Part shown: positions 54,113-64,000 of the stretch, piece after piece
Numbering within the stretch: the first letter of the stretch is position 1
Layout of the letters: the number at the start of each line of letters is the position of its first letter
Source of the DNA: Xestospongia muta
Lineage: Eukaryota; Porifera; Demospongiae; Haplosclerida; Petrosiidae
NCBI GenBank assembly: GCA_963693285.1
Contig: OY848927.1
Location: forward strand, 5,012,643-5,076,642
Reading direction: 5' to 3'
Length of the DNA: 64,000 nucleotides
The notes under the pieces: generated by a model
Seen by the model: only the letters and a program-made list of their open reading frames with translations
Databases searched by the model: none
What the model was told of the DNA's origin: nothing
Position numbers and translations under genes: made by a program

Positions 54113-54142
54113 TTTATCAATGAGCATCAACTCGATTGATTT

Positions 54143-54151
54143 CTTTTATAG
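54143..54151 (-). promoter_or_regulatory. Class C TATA box, close to the start codon
   Basis: CTATAAAAG on the minus strand only about 31 bp upstream of ATG 54112, against about 56 bp in its sisters. Because transcription usually begins about 30 bp below a TATA box, the leader would be very short or the next ATG would be used. Confidence 0.55.
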
Positions 54152-54985
54152 GTTTACTGACTTTAAACTGGTTAAACCAGATTGACAGGTTTTTTATCAT
54201 AACAATCACAAAGATACCTTACCACTAAGTAGACATTCCTCAATAGAGGTACAACTATTGTTATTTTAAACTCTGAGATGAAAACAGCAACTCAATCTAT
54301 TTAGTTTTAGTTAAAAGGTCATTACATGCTCTCAATGGACAAGAGACAAACATATTGTTCCATTAGTGTGTTATTTCTAAAAGTTTACTAAATCTAAACT
54401 TAAAACTTCCAAAAACTCCATTCCAAACACAACAGAAATAGCAAAATGGAAAATGACAAATAAGACATGAAATCATAGAGGTCTCTTAAAACCAGTTTAA
54501 TTAATTTAATGATGGTCCTTTTATCATTTGTTGTTGATTTTTGAATCAACAAACCTCTTAACTCACATCTATGACCTATTTATCTCCTTAACTGTAATTT
54601 GAGTTCAATAAAATAGCACAGTTCCTTTTTAGTTTACTGTGTTTGTCTGTTAAATGTTTCAACTAAACAGTAAATTCACTTATCTATAGTAACCATCATT
54701 AAATTAATTTAACTGGTTTTAATTAAAGTATGAACATCTACATTGGCAGTGCCACAACTTGTCTGATAAATATCATTATAGCATCATCAAATCTATTTTA
54801 TAACAGTTAATGAGATAAAGAGGTCATAGATGTGAGTTTAGAGGTTTATTTAATCAACAATCAACAACAAATGATAAAAGAGTAATCATTTCAAACTATA
54901 ATATTGATAATATTGGGGAAACAACTTATGATATAATATTAATACACTCTTATAATGTGTACATACTGTGTACTATAGTTTGTAC
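54152..54985. repeat. Intergenic block containing an inverted segment, no gene
   Basis: 54230-54510 resembles the block at 8790-9010. 54515-54720 carries, in inverted orientation, pieces of the same block (TTTAGTTTACTGTG and a GTTGTTGATT motif that also occur directly at about 54850), so the region can fold on itself. 54830-54985 is the class B 3' flank. No ORF supported. Confidence 0.55.
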
Positions 54986-56026
54986 TCATTTAACATATAT
55001 CTCATAGTAACTAACAGGAGCATCTTCTCCACCTTCATCTCCACACACTCTCATCTCAATGTTGTCCATAGTAGTAGAGTTAAGGACCTTGTGGAACCAT
55101 GGGAGACCAGGAGCTTGACAACAAGTTTGTTCAATTGGACCACATCCTTTACCATCCCAGAGAGGATCATCTGCATAGAATTTTGCTGAAACTTTACCAT
55201 TGGGAACTGGATACCCAGACTCACAAAAATAGTCATTTCCAATAAATGAAGGGATAGTAGAATTTTGAAGACTACCTTGAGAACAGGGACAATTGTAACG
55301 ACCATCAAAAGCTATGCTAGCCTCTAGAGGGGCAGCCATAAATGTCCAAATATGTTGACAAGGAGAACCATGTGTGAAACTGACACTATCAACATAGTAG
55401 GAGTTAATATTGTTATGATTAGAGTCAATTACACTGCCATAAGGTTCATTTTGATATCGACCAGGATATACTGCATCAGGTGATCCATACTGATACCCCA
55501 CTACCCTACCACATACCTGAGAGTAATTGATACTATTAGAAGAGAACTTAACTGACTGACAACCAGCACTGTTTGAACTCTGTTTCCCACAAGCTCTAAC
55601 ACTTCCTGATTGGTACTGTCTAAACCCAGAAGGACACTCCTCTGTAGAGTCAGACATATCCAGGTATGCTATTCTTGTCCATCCTCCTCCAGAACTACAC
55701 AACTCCTCCATATGACAATAGGCATCTCATTGTCCTTTCTTACAACCAATGAGGTAATATCCAGATATACTATGAGGCCACTTGGTTTTAATTTCTTTAC
55801 ATGAAGTAGGAAGAGGAGAAGGCTCAATGAGACAACAAGGAGTCAAAGCACTACCACAACAACTGGTTTGACTATTTACTAGAAGAGCATTAGCAATTCC
55901 TTGAAGAGATTGAGCTAAAGACAAAGCTATAGAATCAGTTGTACCATTACAACCAATGGGGATAGAGTGACAGGTAGTCTCAACATAGAGACAGAGGAAA
56001 AACACCAATATTCCTTTACCCAACAT
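54986..56026 (-). pseudogene. Class B family gene with a single in-frame stop
   Basis: Both halves are in one frame from ATG 56026 (MLGKGILVFFLCLYVETTC) to YYEIYVK at 54986. The only disabling lesion is a TGA in the KKGQ context at 55727-55729, produced by a C loss followed by a compensating insertion where other copies read KKGPMYVYCHM. The same lesion with identical bases is in the pseudogene at 3802. Everything else, including CPC, the CC pair and GGGWTRIAYLDMSDS, is intact. Downstream ATG use at MEELCSS (55711) would give a protein without a signal peptide. Confidence 0.85.
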
Positions 56027-56556
56027 CTTTTGTTAAAATAAAGATGATAGTGATGATGGACAGTGGGTTTTTTTTTTATAGAGGTTTATTAAAACCAGTT
56101 TGACTAGTTTGACAAGTTTGTGTAATTAAAGATTATACTAATGTTATACACATATCTCAACAGACATTTAAAGTATTTTGATAAAATTAAAACTCCAACA
56201 ATACAATAAACTTAGATAATTGTTAGTGGAGGAGATAATAGATATGACTTGAGAGGTTGTCTAACTTACCCAGTGATAATAACTACAAAACTAAACCCAA
56301 CTAGTCATAAATTGTAAACCATAGATATTATATGATATATTCTAATAAACATAATTATAGCTAGTATTTAATATCATATTAGTTTATAAATTTTGTCAAT
56401 TTACTAAGATTTTAAAAGATATTATTTATCCAACAATAAAGGACAAATTAGTAATCATTTCACATTTTTATTATTATATCATTAATACAGTGGGAACAAC
56501 ATATAAAGAAATACTATGTAATACTAAGATACTCTTATACACACAATCTTATGGTC
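56027..56556. other. Class B upstream region, no gene
   Basis: Minus-strand CTATAAAAAAAAAACCC near 56069-56081 is an expanded-A form of the class B TATA. The remainder matches 15130-15634. No coding content. Confidence 0.55.
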
Positions 56557-57600
56557 TCATTTAACATATATCTCATAGAAACTAACAGGAGTATCTTCAC
56601 CACCTTCATCTCCACACACCCTCATCTCAATGTAGTCAGTAGTGGTAGCGTTAAGTACTTTGTGGAACCATGGGAGACCAGGAGCTTGACAACAAATTTG
56701 TTCAAGAGAACCACACCCTTTACCATCCCAGAGAGGATCAGCTGTGTAGAATTTAGAACCATCAATCTTACGGTTAGTATTTGGGTTTCCAGACTCGCAA
56801 AAATAGTCATCTCCAATAAATGAAGGCATAGTAGAATTTTGAAGACTACCTTGAGAACAGGGACAATTGTAACGACCATCACGAAAAAGGCTAGCCTCTA
56901 TAAGTCCAGCCATAAATGTCCAAATATGTTGACGAGGAGAACCATGTGTGAGACTAACACCATCAACATAATAGGAATTAATGTTAAAACGCTCTGGAGC
57001 AAGTTTAGAACCATACGGCTCTTCAAACTGATGTACTCCTGCATACATAGCATCAGTAGTTCCATACTGATACCCCACTACCCTACCACATACCTGAGAG
57101 TAGTTCATACCTTTAGAAGGGAACTTAGCTGACTGACAGCTAGCACCTAAACTTGGTTTTCCACAAGCTCTAACACCTTCTGACTGGTACAGTCTAAAAC
57201 CAGGAGGACACACTTCTGCAGAATCAGACATATCCAGATGTGCTATTCTTGTCCATCCTCCTCCAGAACTACACAACTCCTCCATATGACAATAGACATA
57301 TACCGGTCCTTTGTTACAACCAATGAGGTAATATCCAGATATACTATGAGGCCACTTGGTTTTAATGTCTTCACATGAAGTAGGTAGAGGAGACGGCTTG
57401 GTATGGCAACAAGGAGTTGAAGCACTACCAGAACAACTGGTTTGACTATTTACTAGAAGAGCATTAGCAATTCCTTGAAGAGATTGAGCTAAAGACAAAG
57501 CTATAGAATCAGTTGTACCATTACAACCAATGGGGATAGAGTGACAGGTAGTCTCAACATAGAGACAGAGGAAAAACACCAATATTCCTTTAGCCAACAT
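56557..57600 (-). CDS. Secreted fibrinogen-like cysteine-rich protein, class B (347 aa)
   Basis: This is an intact single-exon gene in the TRRAP intron. Signal peptide MLAKGILVFFLCLYVETTC; short stalk to about residue 72 with CSGSASTPCCHT; SCEDIKTKWPHSISGYY; GGGWTRIAHLDMSDS. The loop after VVGYQYGTTDA is unusual (MYAGVHQFEEPYGSKLAPER, then FNINSYYVDG) and occurs in no other copy here. The CPC module is LIEASLFRDGRYNCPC. It ends YYEIYVK-like with SFYEIYVK. All conserved cysteines are present. Secreted, function unknown. Start supported by TATA 48 bp upstream. Confidence 0.85.
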   Translation of the reverse strand: MLAKGILVFFLCLYVETTCHSIPIGCNGTTDSIALSLAQSLQGIANALLVNSQTSCSGSASTPCCHTKPSPLPTSCEDIKTKWPHSISGYYLIGCNKGPVYVYCHMEELCSSGGGWTRIAHLDMSDSAEVCPPGFRLYQSEGVRACGKPSLGASCQSAKFPSKGMNYSQVCGRVVGYQYGTTDAMYAGVHQFEEPYGSKLAPERFNINSYYVDGVSLTHGSPRQHIWTFMAGLIEASLFRDGRYNCPCSQGSLQNSTMPSFIGDDYFCESGNPNTNRKIDGSKFYTADPLWDGKGCGSLEQICCQAPGLPWFHKVLNATTTDYIEMRVCGDEGGEDTPVSFYEIYVK

Positions 57601-57647
57601 ATTTTGTTAAGATAGCAGTATGATAGTGATGATGGGTAGTGTCTCCA

Positions 57648-57656
57648 CTTTTATAG
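57648..57656 (-). promoter_or_regulatory. Class B TATA box
   Basis: CTATAAAAG on the minus strand, 48 bp upstream of ATG 57600, in the CTCTATAAAAGTGGAGACAC context typical of class B. Confidence 0.65.
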
Positions 57657-57769
57657 AGGTCTCTTAAAAGTGAAACTAATTTACATGTTTGAGGAAGGAC
57701 AACAGTCTAGGACTACTGACTGTACATATATAACAAGTGTGAGTTACTCTAAACCAATATTGACAAGTT

Positions 57770-58165
57770 TTCAATTGTTAATTATATTAGTAACAATTGT
57801 GAGTTGAGAGGTTATGTACATTTCCTCAAGACATCTGTCATTACTAAATAAACTGATAGGCCTCAACAAAGACACTGATAACCCAATATTCACCATTAAT
57901 AGAGTTAGTAACAATTGTGAGTTGAGAGGTTATGTACATTTCCTCAAGACATCAGTCATTACTAAATAAACTGATAGGCCTCAACAAAGACACTGATAAC
58001 CCAATATTCACCATTAATAGAGTTAGTAACAATTGTGAGTTGAGAGGTTATGTACATTTCCTCAAGACATCAGTCATTACTAAATAAACTGATAGGCCTC
58101 AAGAAAGACACTGATAATCCAATATTCACTGTTAATAGAGTCAGTAACCATTGTGAGTTGAGAGA
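57770..58165. repeat. 118-bp minisatellite, about 3.5 units
   Basis: Tandem units with AGTAACAATTGTGAGTTGAG and AACTGATAGGCCTCAA, very uniform within the array. Confidence 0.8.
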
Positions 58166-58220
58166 TTATGTATATTTCTTAGAGATAACAATTACTTTGA
58201 AAAAACTTAGTGGGCTATCT

Positions 58221-58519
58221 ATGGAGCATTCTAGAGGACAAATTAGGTATTCATACCTGATTATTAAACTGATTCTCAATTGATTCTGTAATTGATTTCA
58301 TTATTGATTTGATCATTTATTCTACAATAGATATGTGGAGAGGGCATGACCACCTACATGATCCTGACAATATTAGACCTATGGTTAAGAGTTTAGGGTT
58401 TAGGAAACGCTTTCTGTTGCTATCAGCTGAAACTATTCCCTAAACCTTAGATCCTAAGTTCACAGGCCTAACATGGTTGGGATGATGTATTGACCACACC
58501 TACTCCAAACAATAGATTA
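58221..58519. mobile_element. MITE-like element, right end truncated
   Basis: The same structure and the same truncation point (CAATAGATTA fused to AGCTCTAACACC) as 32892-33189, so the two derive from one duplicated junction. Confidence 0.7.
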
Positions 58520-58946
58520 AGCTCTAACACCTCCTGATTGGTACAGTTTAAACCCAGGAGGACACTCCTCTGTAGAGTCAGACATATCCAGATATGTTAT
58601 TCTTGTCCATCCTCCTCCAGAGCTACATAACTCCTCCATATGACAATAGACATACATTGGTTCTTTCTTACAACCAATGAGGTAATATCCAGATATACTA
58701 TGAGACCATTTGGTCTTAATTTCTTTACATGAAGTAGGAAGAGGAGAAGGTTCAGTGAGGCAACAAGGAGTTGAAGCACTACCAGAACAACTGATTTGAC
58801 TATTTACTAGAAGAGCATTAGCAATTCCTTGAAGAGATTGAGCTAAAGACAAAGCTATAGAATCAGTTGCACCATTACAACCAATGGGAATAGAGTGACA
58901 GGTAGCCCCAACACAGAGACAGAGGAAAAACACCAATATTCCTTTA
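58520..58946 (-). pseudogene. Class B N-terminal half
   Basis: Reads VFFLCLCVGATCHSIPIGC, stalk, SCKEIKTKWSHSISGYY, YVYCHMEELCSSGGGWTRI and LYQSGGVRA, then hits the MITE junction. The normal ATG is removed by a deletion just before 58946 (CCTTTAGCTAGTTAAG replaces the usual ATG region). Orthologous by duplication to 33190-33625, which has additional frameshifts. Confidence 0.8.
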
Positions 58947-59109
58947 GCTAGTTAAGATAGCGGTATGATAGTGAAGATGGACAGTGTCTCAATTTTTATA
59001 GAGGTCTCTAAAAAGCTAAACTAGTTTGACAGGTTTGAGGAAGGATGATAATCTAGGATTATTATACATACACAACAAGTGTGAGTTACTCTAAACCAAT
59101 AAAATATCT

Positions 59110-59525
59110 GACAAGTTAACTACTAATAGAGTTAGTAACAATTGTGAGTTGAGAGGTTGTGTATATTTCCTCAAGACATCTGTCATTACTAAATAAACTG
59201 ATAGGCCTCAACAAAGACACTGATAATCCAGTATTCACTGTTAATAGAATTAGTAACAATTGTGAGTTGAGAGGTTGTGTATATTTCCTCAAGATATCTG
59301 TCCTTACTAAATAAACTGATAGGCCTCAACAAAGACACTGATAACCCAATATTCACTGTTAATAGAATTAGTAACAATTGTGAGTTGAGAGGTTATGTAT
59401 ATTTCCTCAAGACATCAGTCATTACTAAATAAACTGATAGGACATCAACAAAGACATTGATAACCCAGTATTCACTATTAAATAGAGTTAGTAACAATTG
59501 TGAGCTGAGATGTTATGTACATTTC
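59110..59525. repeat. 118-bp minisatellite, about 3.5 units
   Basis: Counterpart of the array at 33795-34205, with the same unit order and the same TTAAATAGAGTTAG variant in the last unit. Confidence 0.8.
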
Positions 59526-59567
59526 TCAGAGATAACAATTACTTTGAAAAAACTTAGTGGGCTATCT

Positions 59568-59855
59568 ATGGAGTGCCCTAGAGGACAAAAATAAAGTATT
59601 CATACTTGATTATTAAACTGATTCTCAATTGATTCTGTAATTGATTTTATTTACAGTTTAGAGTTTAGAGAACAGTTTCTGTTGTTATTGACTGAAATTA
59701 TTCCCTAAACCCTAGACCCTAAGTTCATAGGCCTAACATTGTTGTTGGGATGATGTAAATGGCCACACCTACTCTAAACAATAGATTAAAAAATCGATTG
59801 AGAGTCAGTTTAAGAATCGAGTATGAATTATTTATTTTTGTCCTCTCTGGTCCAT
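59568..59855. mobile_element. MITE-like element, internally deleted
   Basis: Counterpart of 34248-34525. Starts ATGGAGTGCCCTAGAGGACA and ends with an inverted, slightly decayed copy before ATTATCTAATGAGG. Confidence 0.75.
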
Positions 59856-60251
59856 ATTATCTAATGAGGATTATGATAACAATAATATAATAACATTATA
59901 TCAATAGTACTTACATAAATCAGAAGTCATCAAAAACAGAGATGTTTGGTAAGTTAAAATTTGTAATTCTGTATTCTCATTGTTAACAATCATGGCAAGA
60001 ATTGTTGGGATGGCACAAAAATATTAAAATTTGCAAATACAACAATGATATCATACTGCCAGCATTATGACAATAGACACATCCCACACAGGAGGACAAG
60101 ACTTAAAGTGATTCTACTATTAGAAGAATCACTCAACAATAACCTCTACATTATTGACATTATTGCTTCCAGTAATACTTCCCTCCTAAAGGGAACTTTA
60201 CTGAATGGGGACCAATTACTACTATATTTTAATATCTAAAATTTGACTCAC

Positions 60252-63200
60252 CATGGTAACCAATGCATTGGAGGAATTCCCATGTAATATTTGTCCAGTG
60301 TTTCAGCTAATGTACCCTATTATTGAAATAGAATACAAACACTAATGACCAAAAGTTTTTCTTAAAAAATAAATAACTAGTAGTTATTAAAACTATAACA
60401 ATTACTTTAACATGATGGAAATGTGTAAATTACCTTTTCATCATCATAAGTTAACATCCAAATAGTTCGAGCTAAATATTTTCTACTCTTGGGTTCACTC
60501 TGATGTCGACAGGCATGAAGATAACAAGTTAATGCTGAAGCTCCTAGTGTTAAGTTTCTATTAAAAGACAAACAATAGTATCTCATAGTGGTAATATAAT
60601 AGAACCTCTTATAAAGGAAATAGTCTTATCAATACTGTTTGTACTCACTTATCTTGAGTGAAGAGTTGATCCAGGAAGTCTCCCCAAAGAGCCCAAGCTT
60701 TGACCAGTCCATCATGAAGTTGTACAGCAGCACTAAATGATTTGTTAGCATCTTCAGATCTATTGTTAACAAAAAATATGAACAATAACATAATAAGGGC
60801 ATATATATACATGATATTAGTAGTTTACATAAATATACCAAATAAGGCCATTGATAGCTTAATGCTATGACAATACCATATAAGAGCATTGATAGCTTAA
60901 TGCTATAACTATACCATATAAGGACATTGATAGTTCTATATATTAAAGGAGATAGTTGTTTTGACTTACTTTCCAGTCTGTGCCAGAAAAGTACCTTTGA
61001 GAGCCAAAAATTCAGAAACCATTTCTTTAGAGAAGTATTTCAGATTAGTTGACTCAATAAAGTCCATAGCCTATAGACACAATACAACAGATAATGTAGA
61101 TGGCTATAGAATAGGTACCTCTTGTAATTCAGTCGGTTCCATGACATGAGCTGTCATGAGATAGCATTTCACTTGTTGTCTAATCTTTTGAAAGAGATCT
61201 ACTACAGGTACACTGGGTATACTATGAATTCTGTATAAGAGAATAACAAAAATTAGTAGCTAGTATGTGTGTTCATTAAACAGTAGTTCTACCTGCTGAG
61301 AGAGTCCAGACTGACTGTAGCTAACTTCTGTTTCCTTGCAATACTAGCAAATTGAGTGATACCACTGGCAAGATGGTGGACAGCAAGCATTCCTTGATTA
61401 CTCTGTATAAAAAGCGAATGATAAAGATAGTTGTATTATTTAGAATAGTAGTACATGTTCTCCATGAGTAGAGCCATCATAAGCTTTGATAATACTTCTA
61501 AAATGTTGTTCTCTCCAAAGAAACACATCACTCCAGTAGCTTAGATCATCAAAGTGGTTTGGCAGACGATTCCTACATTTTCGTATTTTAATCTTTAGCA
61601 TAATTAATTTATATTGTTTTGCTTACTTCCATGTTTTAAAGATAGTTTTGACTTCATTTATAAAAGTTTGACGACTCAATGATCCAGATTGTAGACCACT
61701 GTGTATTTGGGTGGCTTCTTGAAGTTCAATAATCTGCTGAGATACTTGAAGTAGAGGAATATGTGAGTGAGAAACAATATGAGGTAGTCTCCGCCATTGT
61801 TTGACACTTTGAATACTAGCAGCCTCAACTAGCTTCTCAACCTTTAAGAGAGATATAGATCATTTCTTATCGATATCTTAGTGTTACTTACAGCACTTAG
61901 TCTTTGTTCATCAGGATAACACAGAGCAAGAAATCCTCTGAGAAGATTGAGTTTGGCGCTGTAACTCTCTGAACAGATTGGTTCAGCTTGTGTAGAGGCC
62001 TCTCTCATGGCAGCCCAATCTTGGACACGCCAAGCATTCTCTAAGACTGTGCATGAAAAGGAGAGAGAAAGTGAGGTGATATCATACGAGACTGCTATTA
62101 CCTAAGAAAGGGTTAGTCCCTTCATGAGCTTTACCAAATTCGTTTAATGTGTCCCATTGTCCTAATTCACGAGCACATCTATTCAACAACAATCATTACA
62201 TTTATATTATAATGTCTACTACCTACCTACACCAATGCTCTTCCCATAGTTTGTATTCAGGTACAACTGATGGAGGAGCAGGACCAATATTATGTAGTTC
62301 TCTTGCTTTATTCATGCCTTCTTCATAGCTCTCTTGGGCTTGTTCAAACATGCCTTGACATTCGAATGCTATAGCTGTACCAGTTTCAGGAAATCTGAGA
62401 AAGAAAAGAAGGAAAGTGGTTGGTCACAGAGTTCTTCTCTTTTCTTACCTGCATCTCAATGTCCATAACCCAACCCACATATCATCTTCATTTAACAATG
62501 AATACAGCTCTGATAGTGAATTGAGAGTTTCCTAATGAAGAGAAACTAGTTTTAAAGAAATAAATAAAGAGTGTCATACATGTTTGAGTGGATCTAAAAT
62601 TTCCTCAGAATAATTTCCATCATAAGGTAGAGGCTCTTGTGATGTTAGTGAAAGCTCTCCTTCTAACTTAGCTCTATCTTCTAAAATCAAGGAAGCTCCA
62701 TGCCAATAGTTGTGAACTTTACCTAAATACTAAGGGAAAATATAAGAAATGATAATTATGAAATAAAGTATCTTTTCTAATCTCATACAATATTAAAGCA
62801 ACAATTTTTAAAACAATACAGTTGTCACTACTAGTGTTACTATTAATAGAAACAGACTTCTAATAATAGCTAAACATTCATTACTTTCAATAAACAGGAT
62901 CTAACATGTGGAGTGGGTTTACAACGAAGTACTCCCTCTAGAAATGTCCCCACAGCACTGGGGTGACAATCCATTTGAATGAGGTGAGCTGCACTGCACA
63001 TAAAGAGACTCATTTCTCCAGACAGAGCCTAAAGTAAGATAGACTACTGATACACTGGTAAAACAGGTTATACCTGTTTGTGTCTGTCTGAGAGTGCTCC
63101 CCACAAGTTAGGAAATAAATCAACCCAAACTGCTCGAGCCAGTGTAGTACTTTCATGACATAACTGACCTAAGGCAATAGTAAATTGCCTTGTCTAAGAG

Positions 63201-63846
63201 AGAGAGAGGAGAGGGAGGACAGATAATGATACAGTGTTACACAATCTTGTCATACCTGCACATTTCTACATTCACTTAAAAATGTAGAGAGTTTATTACT
63301 AAGTTTCTCAAGAGCTCCTACACCTCCACCCTCCCCTCCATCACCTTCCATACCCTCCATTAATTCCTCTGGAAGCTGAGAGGTGATAGTAGGAGGTTCT
63401 GTTACATCATGGACTAAAGGAGTGGACGAGGGACAGAGAGATGAGACACAAGGCAGAATAGGTGAAGCAGGCGAAGCCCTAAGTGGTGAATCCAACATTC
63501 CTACTGATATCAGCAACTAAAGAATACAATATATATAGTAACTGTCATATATAGTACTGTCAATGGAGTTTGTGGTCATACTTCAATGCATTGTTTGATC
63601 CAGAAGTGTCCTCCACAGTGCTCCCAGTTCTGAGAACACATTATATAAAGGAGACGATCATATAGTCTTTGTGGTATACTAGCTTCATAAACCTGTATAG
63701 TATAATAAAAGATTGTACTACAATTAGTATTGCTGATTTGTACCTCAAAGAATTTGGTTCTGATTTGTATTTGAGAAGATCGTAATCCACAGAGGAATGC
63801 TGGTTCTAATTTCGCTGTTAATTCTGTAGAACATAATTGATCATCT
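60252..63846 (-). CDS. TRRAP: TRRAP, 18 exons of the FAT region (5' end outside the window)
   Basis: Exons (minus): 63846-63744, 63692-63582, 63516-63256, 63193-63074, 63028-62906, 62729-62580, 62531-62449, 62394-62227, 62178-62102, 62046-61892, 61841-61627, 61572-61455, 61402-61293, 61230-61119, 61070-60970, 60759-60649, 60557-60434, 60316-60252. All have GT-AG introns by eye. Family segments include CARELGQWDTL, NLKYFSKEMVSEFLALKGTF, SAAVQLHDGLVKAWALWGDF, CYLHACRHQSEPKSRKYLAR and TLAETLDKYYMGIPPMHWLP. These are helical-repeat FAT sequences of TRRAP, which form the scaffold holding the inactive kinase domain. The exon 63516-63256 has a Pro/Ser-rich low-complexity insert. The gene continues beyond the right edge. 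Confidence 0.9.
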
Positions 63847-64000
63847 CTAGAAAATAGAAAAATGGATGAATAGATTGCTATTTGGATTGATGACTGAATC
63901 AATGAATGGATAGATAGATAGATCAATGGATTGATGACTGGATGAGTGAATGGATGGATAGATTGATCAATGGATTGATGACTAAATGAATGAATTAATA
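63847..64000. repeat. ATGGAT/GATA-type simple repeat in a TRRAP intron
   Basis: Imperfect four-base repeats (GAATGAATGGATAGATAGAT and GATTGATCAATGGATTGATG) from about 63858 to the window edge. Confidence 0.8.

Larger units (their letters stand above)
49260..60251 (-). other. Giant TRRAP intron containing a nested gene cluster
   Basis: The donor is at 60251 (exon ends ATG, intron GTGAG) and the acceptor AG is at 49261-49260. The Trp codon split across it (TG|G) is restored between ...GIPPMHWLP and IPQLLTC, matching the uninterrupted TRRAP sequence. At 10,992 bp this intron is over a hundred times longer than the others here. It holds six family copies (49466, 51162, 52904, 54986, 56557, 58520), two minisatellite arrays and two MITEs, with all genes on the host strand. 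Confidence 0.9.

Noticed and set aside
54986..56026. Selenoprotein-style recoding of the in-frame TGA
   Set aside because: The codon sits beside an indel pair and aligns to a non-cysteine position; the same lesion occurs in a clearly dead copy. No supporting RNA structure was apparent.
1..64000. tRNA or rRNA genes
   Set aside because: No cloverleaf with recognisable A and B boxes and no rRNA core motifs were noticed; a dedicated scan could still find a diverged tRNA.

Overview
This is eukaryotic DNA: AT-rich, with a multi-exon gene whose introns are mostly 40-70 bp with GT-AG ends. Gene content and compactness point to an early-branching animal, most likely a demosponge of the Amphimedon type. 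That assignment is inference from the protein families and was not tested by a search.

Two things fill the window. The first is the 3' half of a TRRAP orthologue on the minus strand. TRRAP is the large catalytically inactive PI3K-like scaffold of SAGA and TIP60/NuA4 histone acetyltransferase complexes. I can place 34 exons: 18 between 63846 and 60252, and 16 between 49259 and 45934. The second is a large, almost entirely minus-strand family of intronless genes for secreted proteins. Each has a signal peptide, a stalk, a fibrinogen-like start (SC..I...., YCHME, GGGWTRIAYLDMS) and a long cysteine-rich C-terminal domain of unknown function ending in YYEIY(I/V)K. I count twelve full-length open genes and more than fifteen broken or partial copies.

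The family has three N-terminal classes. Class A (MKI.LPTYYL start, threonine/asparagine-rich glycosylated coiled stalk, about 390-410 aa) is open at 830, 5774, 10811, 17788 and 23439. Class B (ML.KGILVFFLCLYVETTC start, short stalk, about 350 aa) is open at 30770 and 56557. Class C (METKAMFVLLLLVN start, heptad-rich stalk, about 400 aa) is open at 41560 (short stalk), 51162 and 52904. Two open genes are chimeras: 25875 (A promoter and start on a B body) and 38676 (A stalk with a C-type end and 3' flank). Each class has its own TATA-containing upstream sequence. Class A also has a CRE-like TGACGTCA site, and this promoter module occurs many times without a gene.

Layout: 1-45709 is the external cluster. 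45934-49259 holds the last TRRAP exons. 49260-60251 is one TRRAP intron of about 11 kb that houses six family copies, three of them open, all on the host strand. 60252-63846 holds upstream TRRAP exons. The interval 25216-35617 is bracketed by decayed copies of the same TRRAP exons that bracket the giant intron, so an intron-plus-exons cassette appears to have been copied into the external cluster. Other repeats are a 118-bp minisatellite, a long-TIR MITE family, an inverted-repeat unit carrying orphan promoters, a PIF/Harbinger fragment and a perfect 62-bp palindrome. I saw no rRNA, tRNA or CRISPR array.
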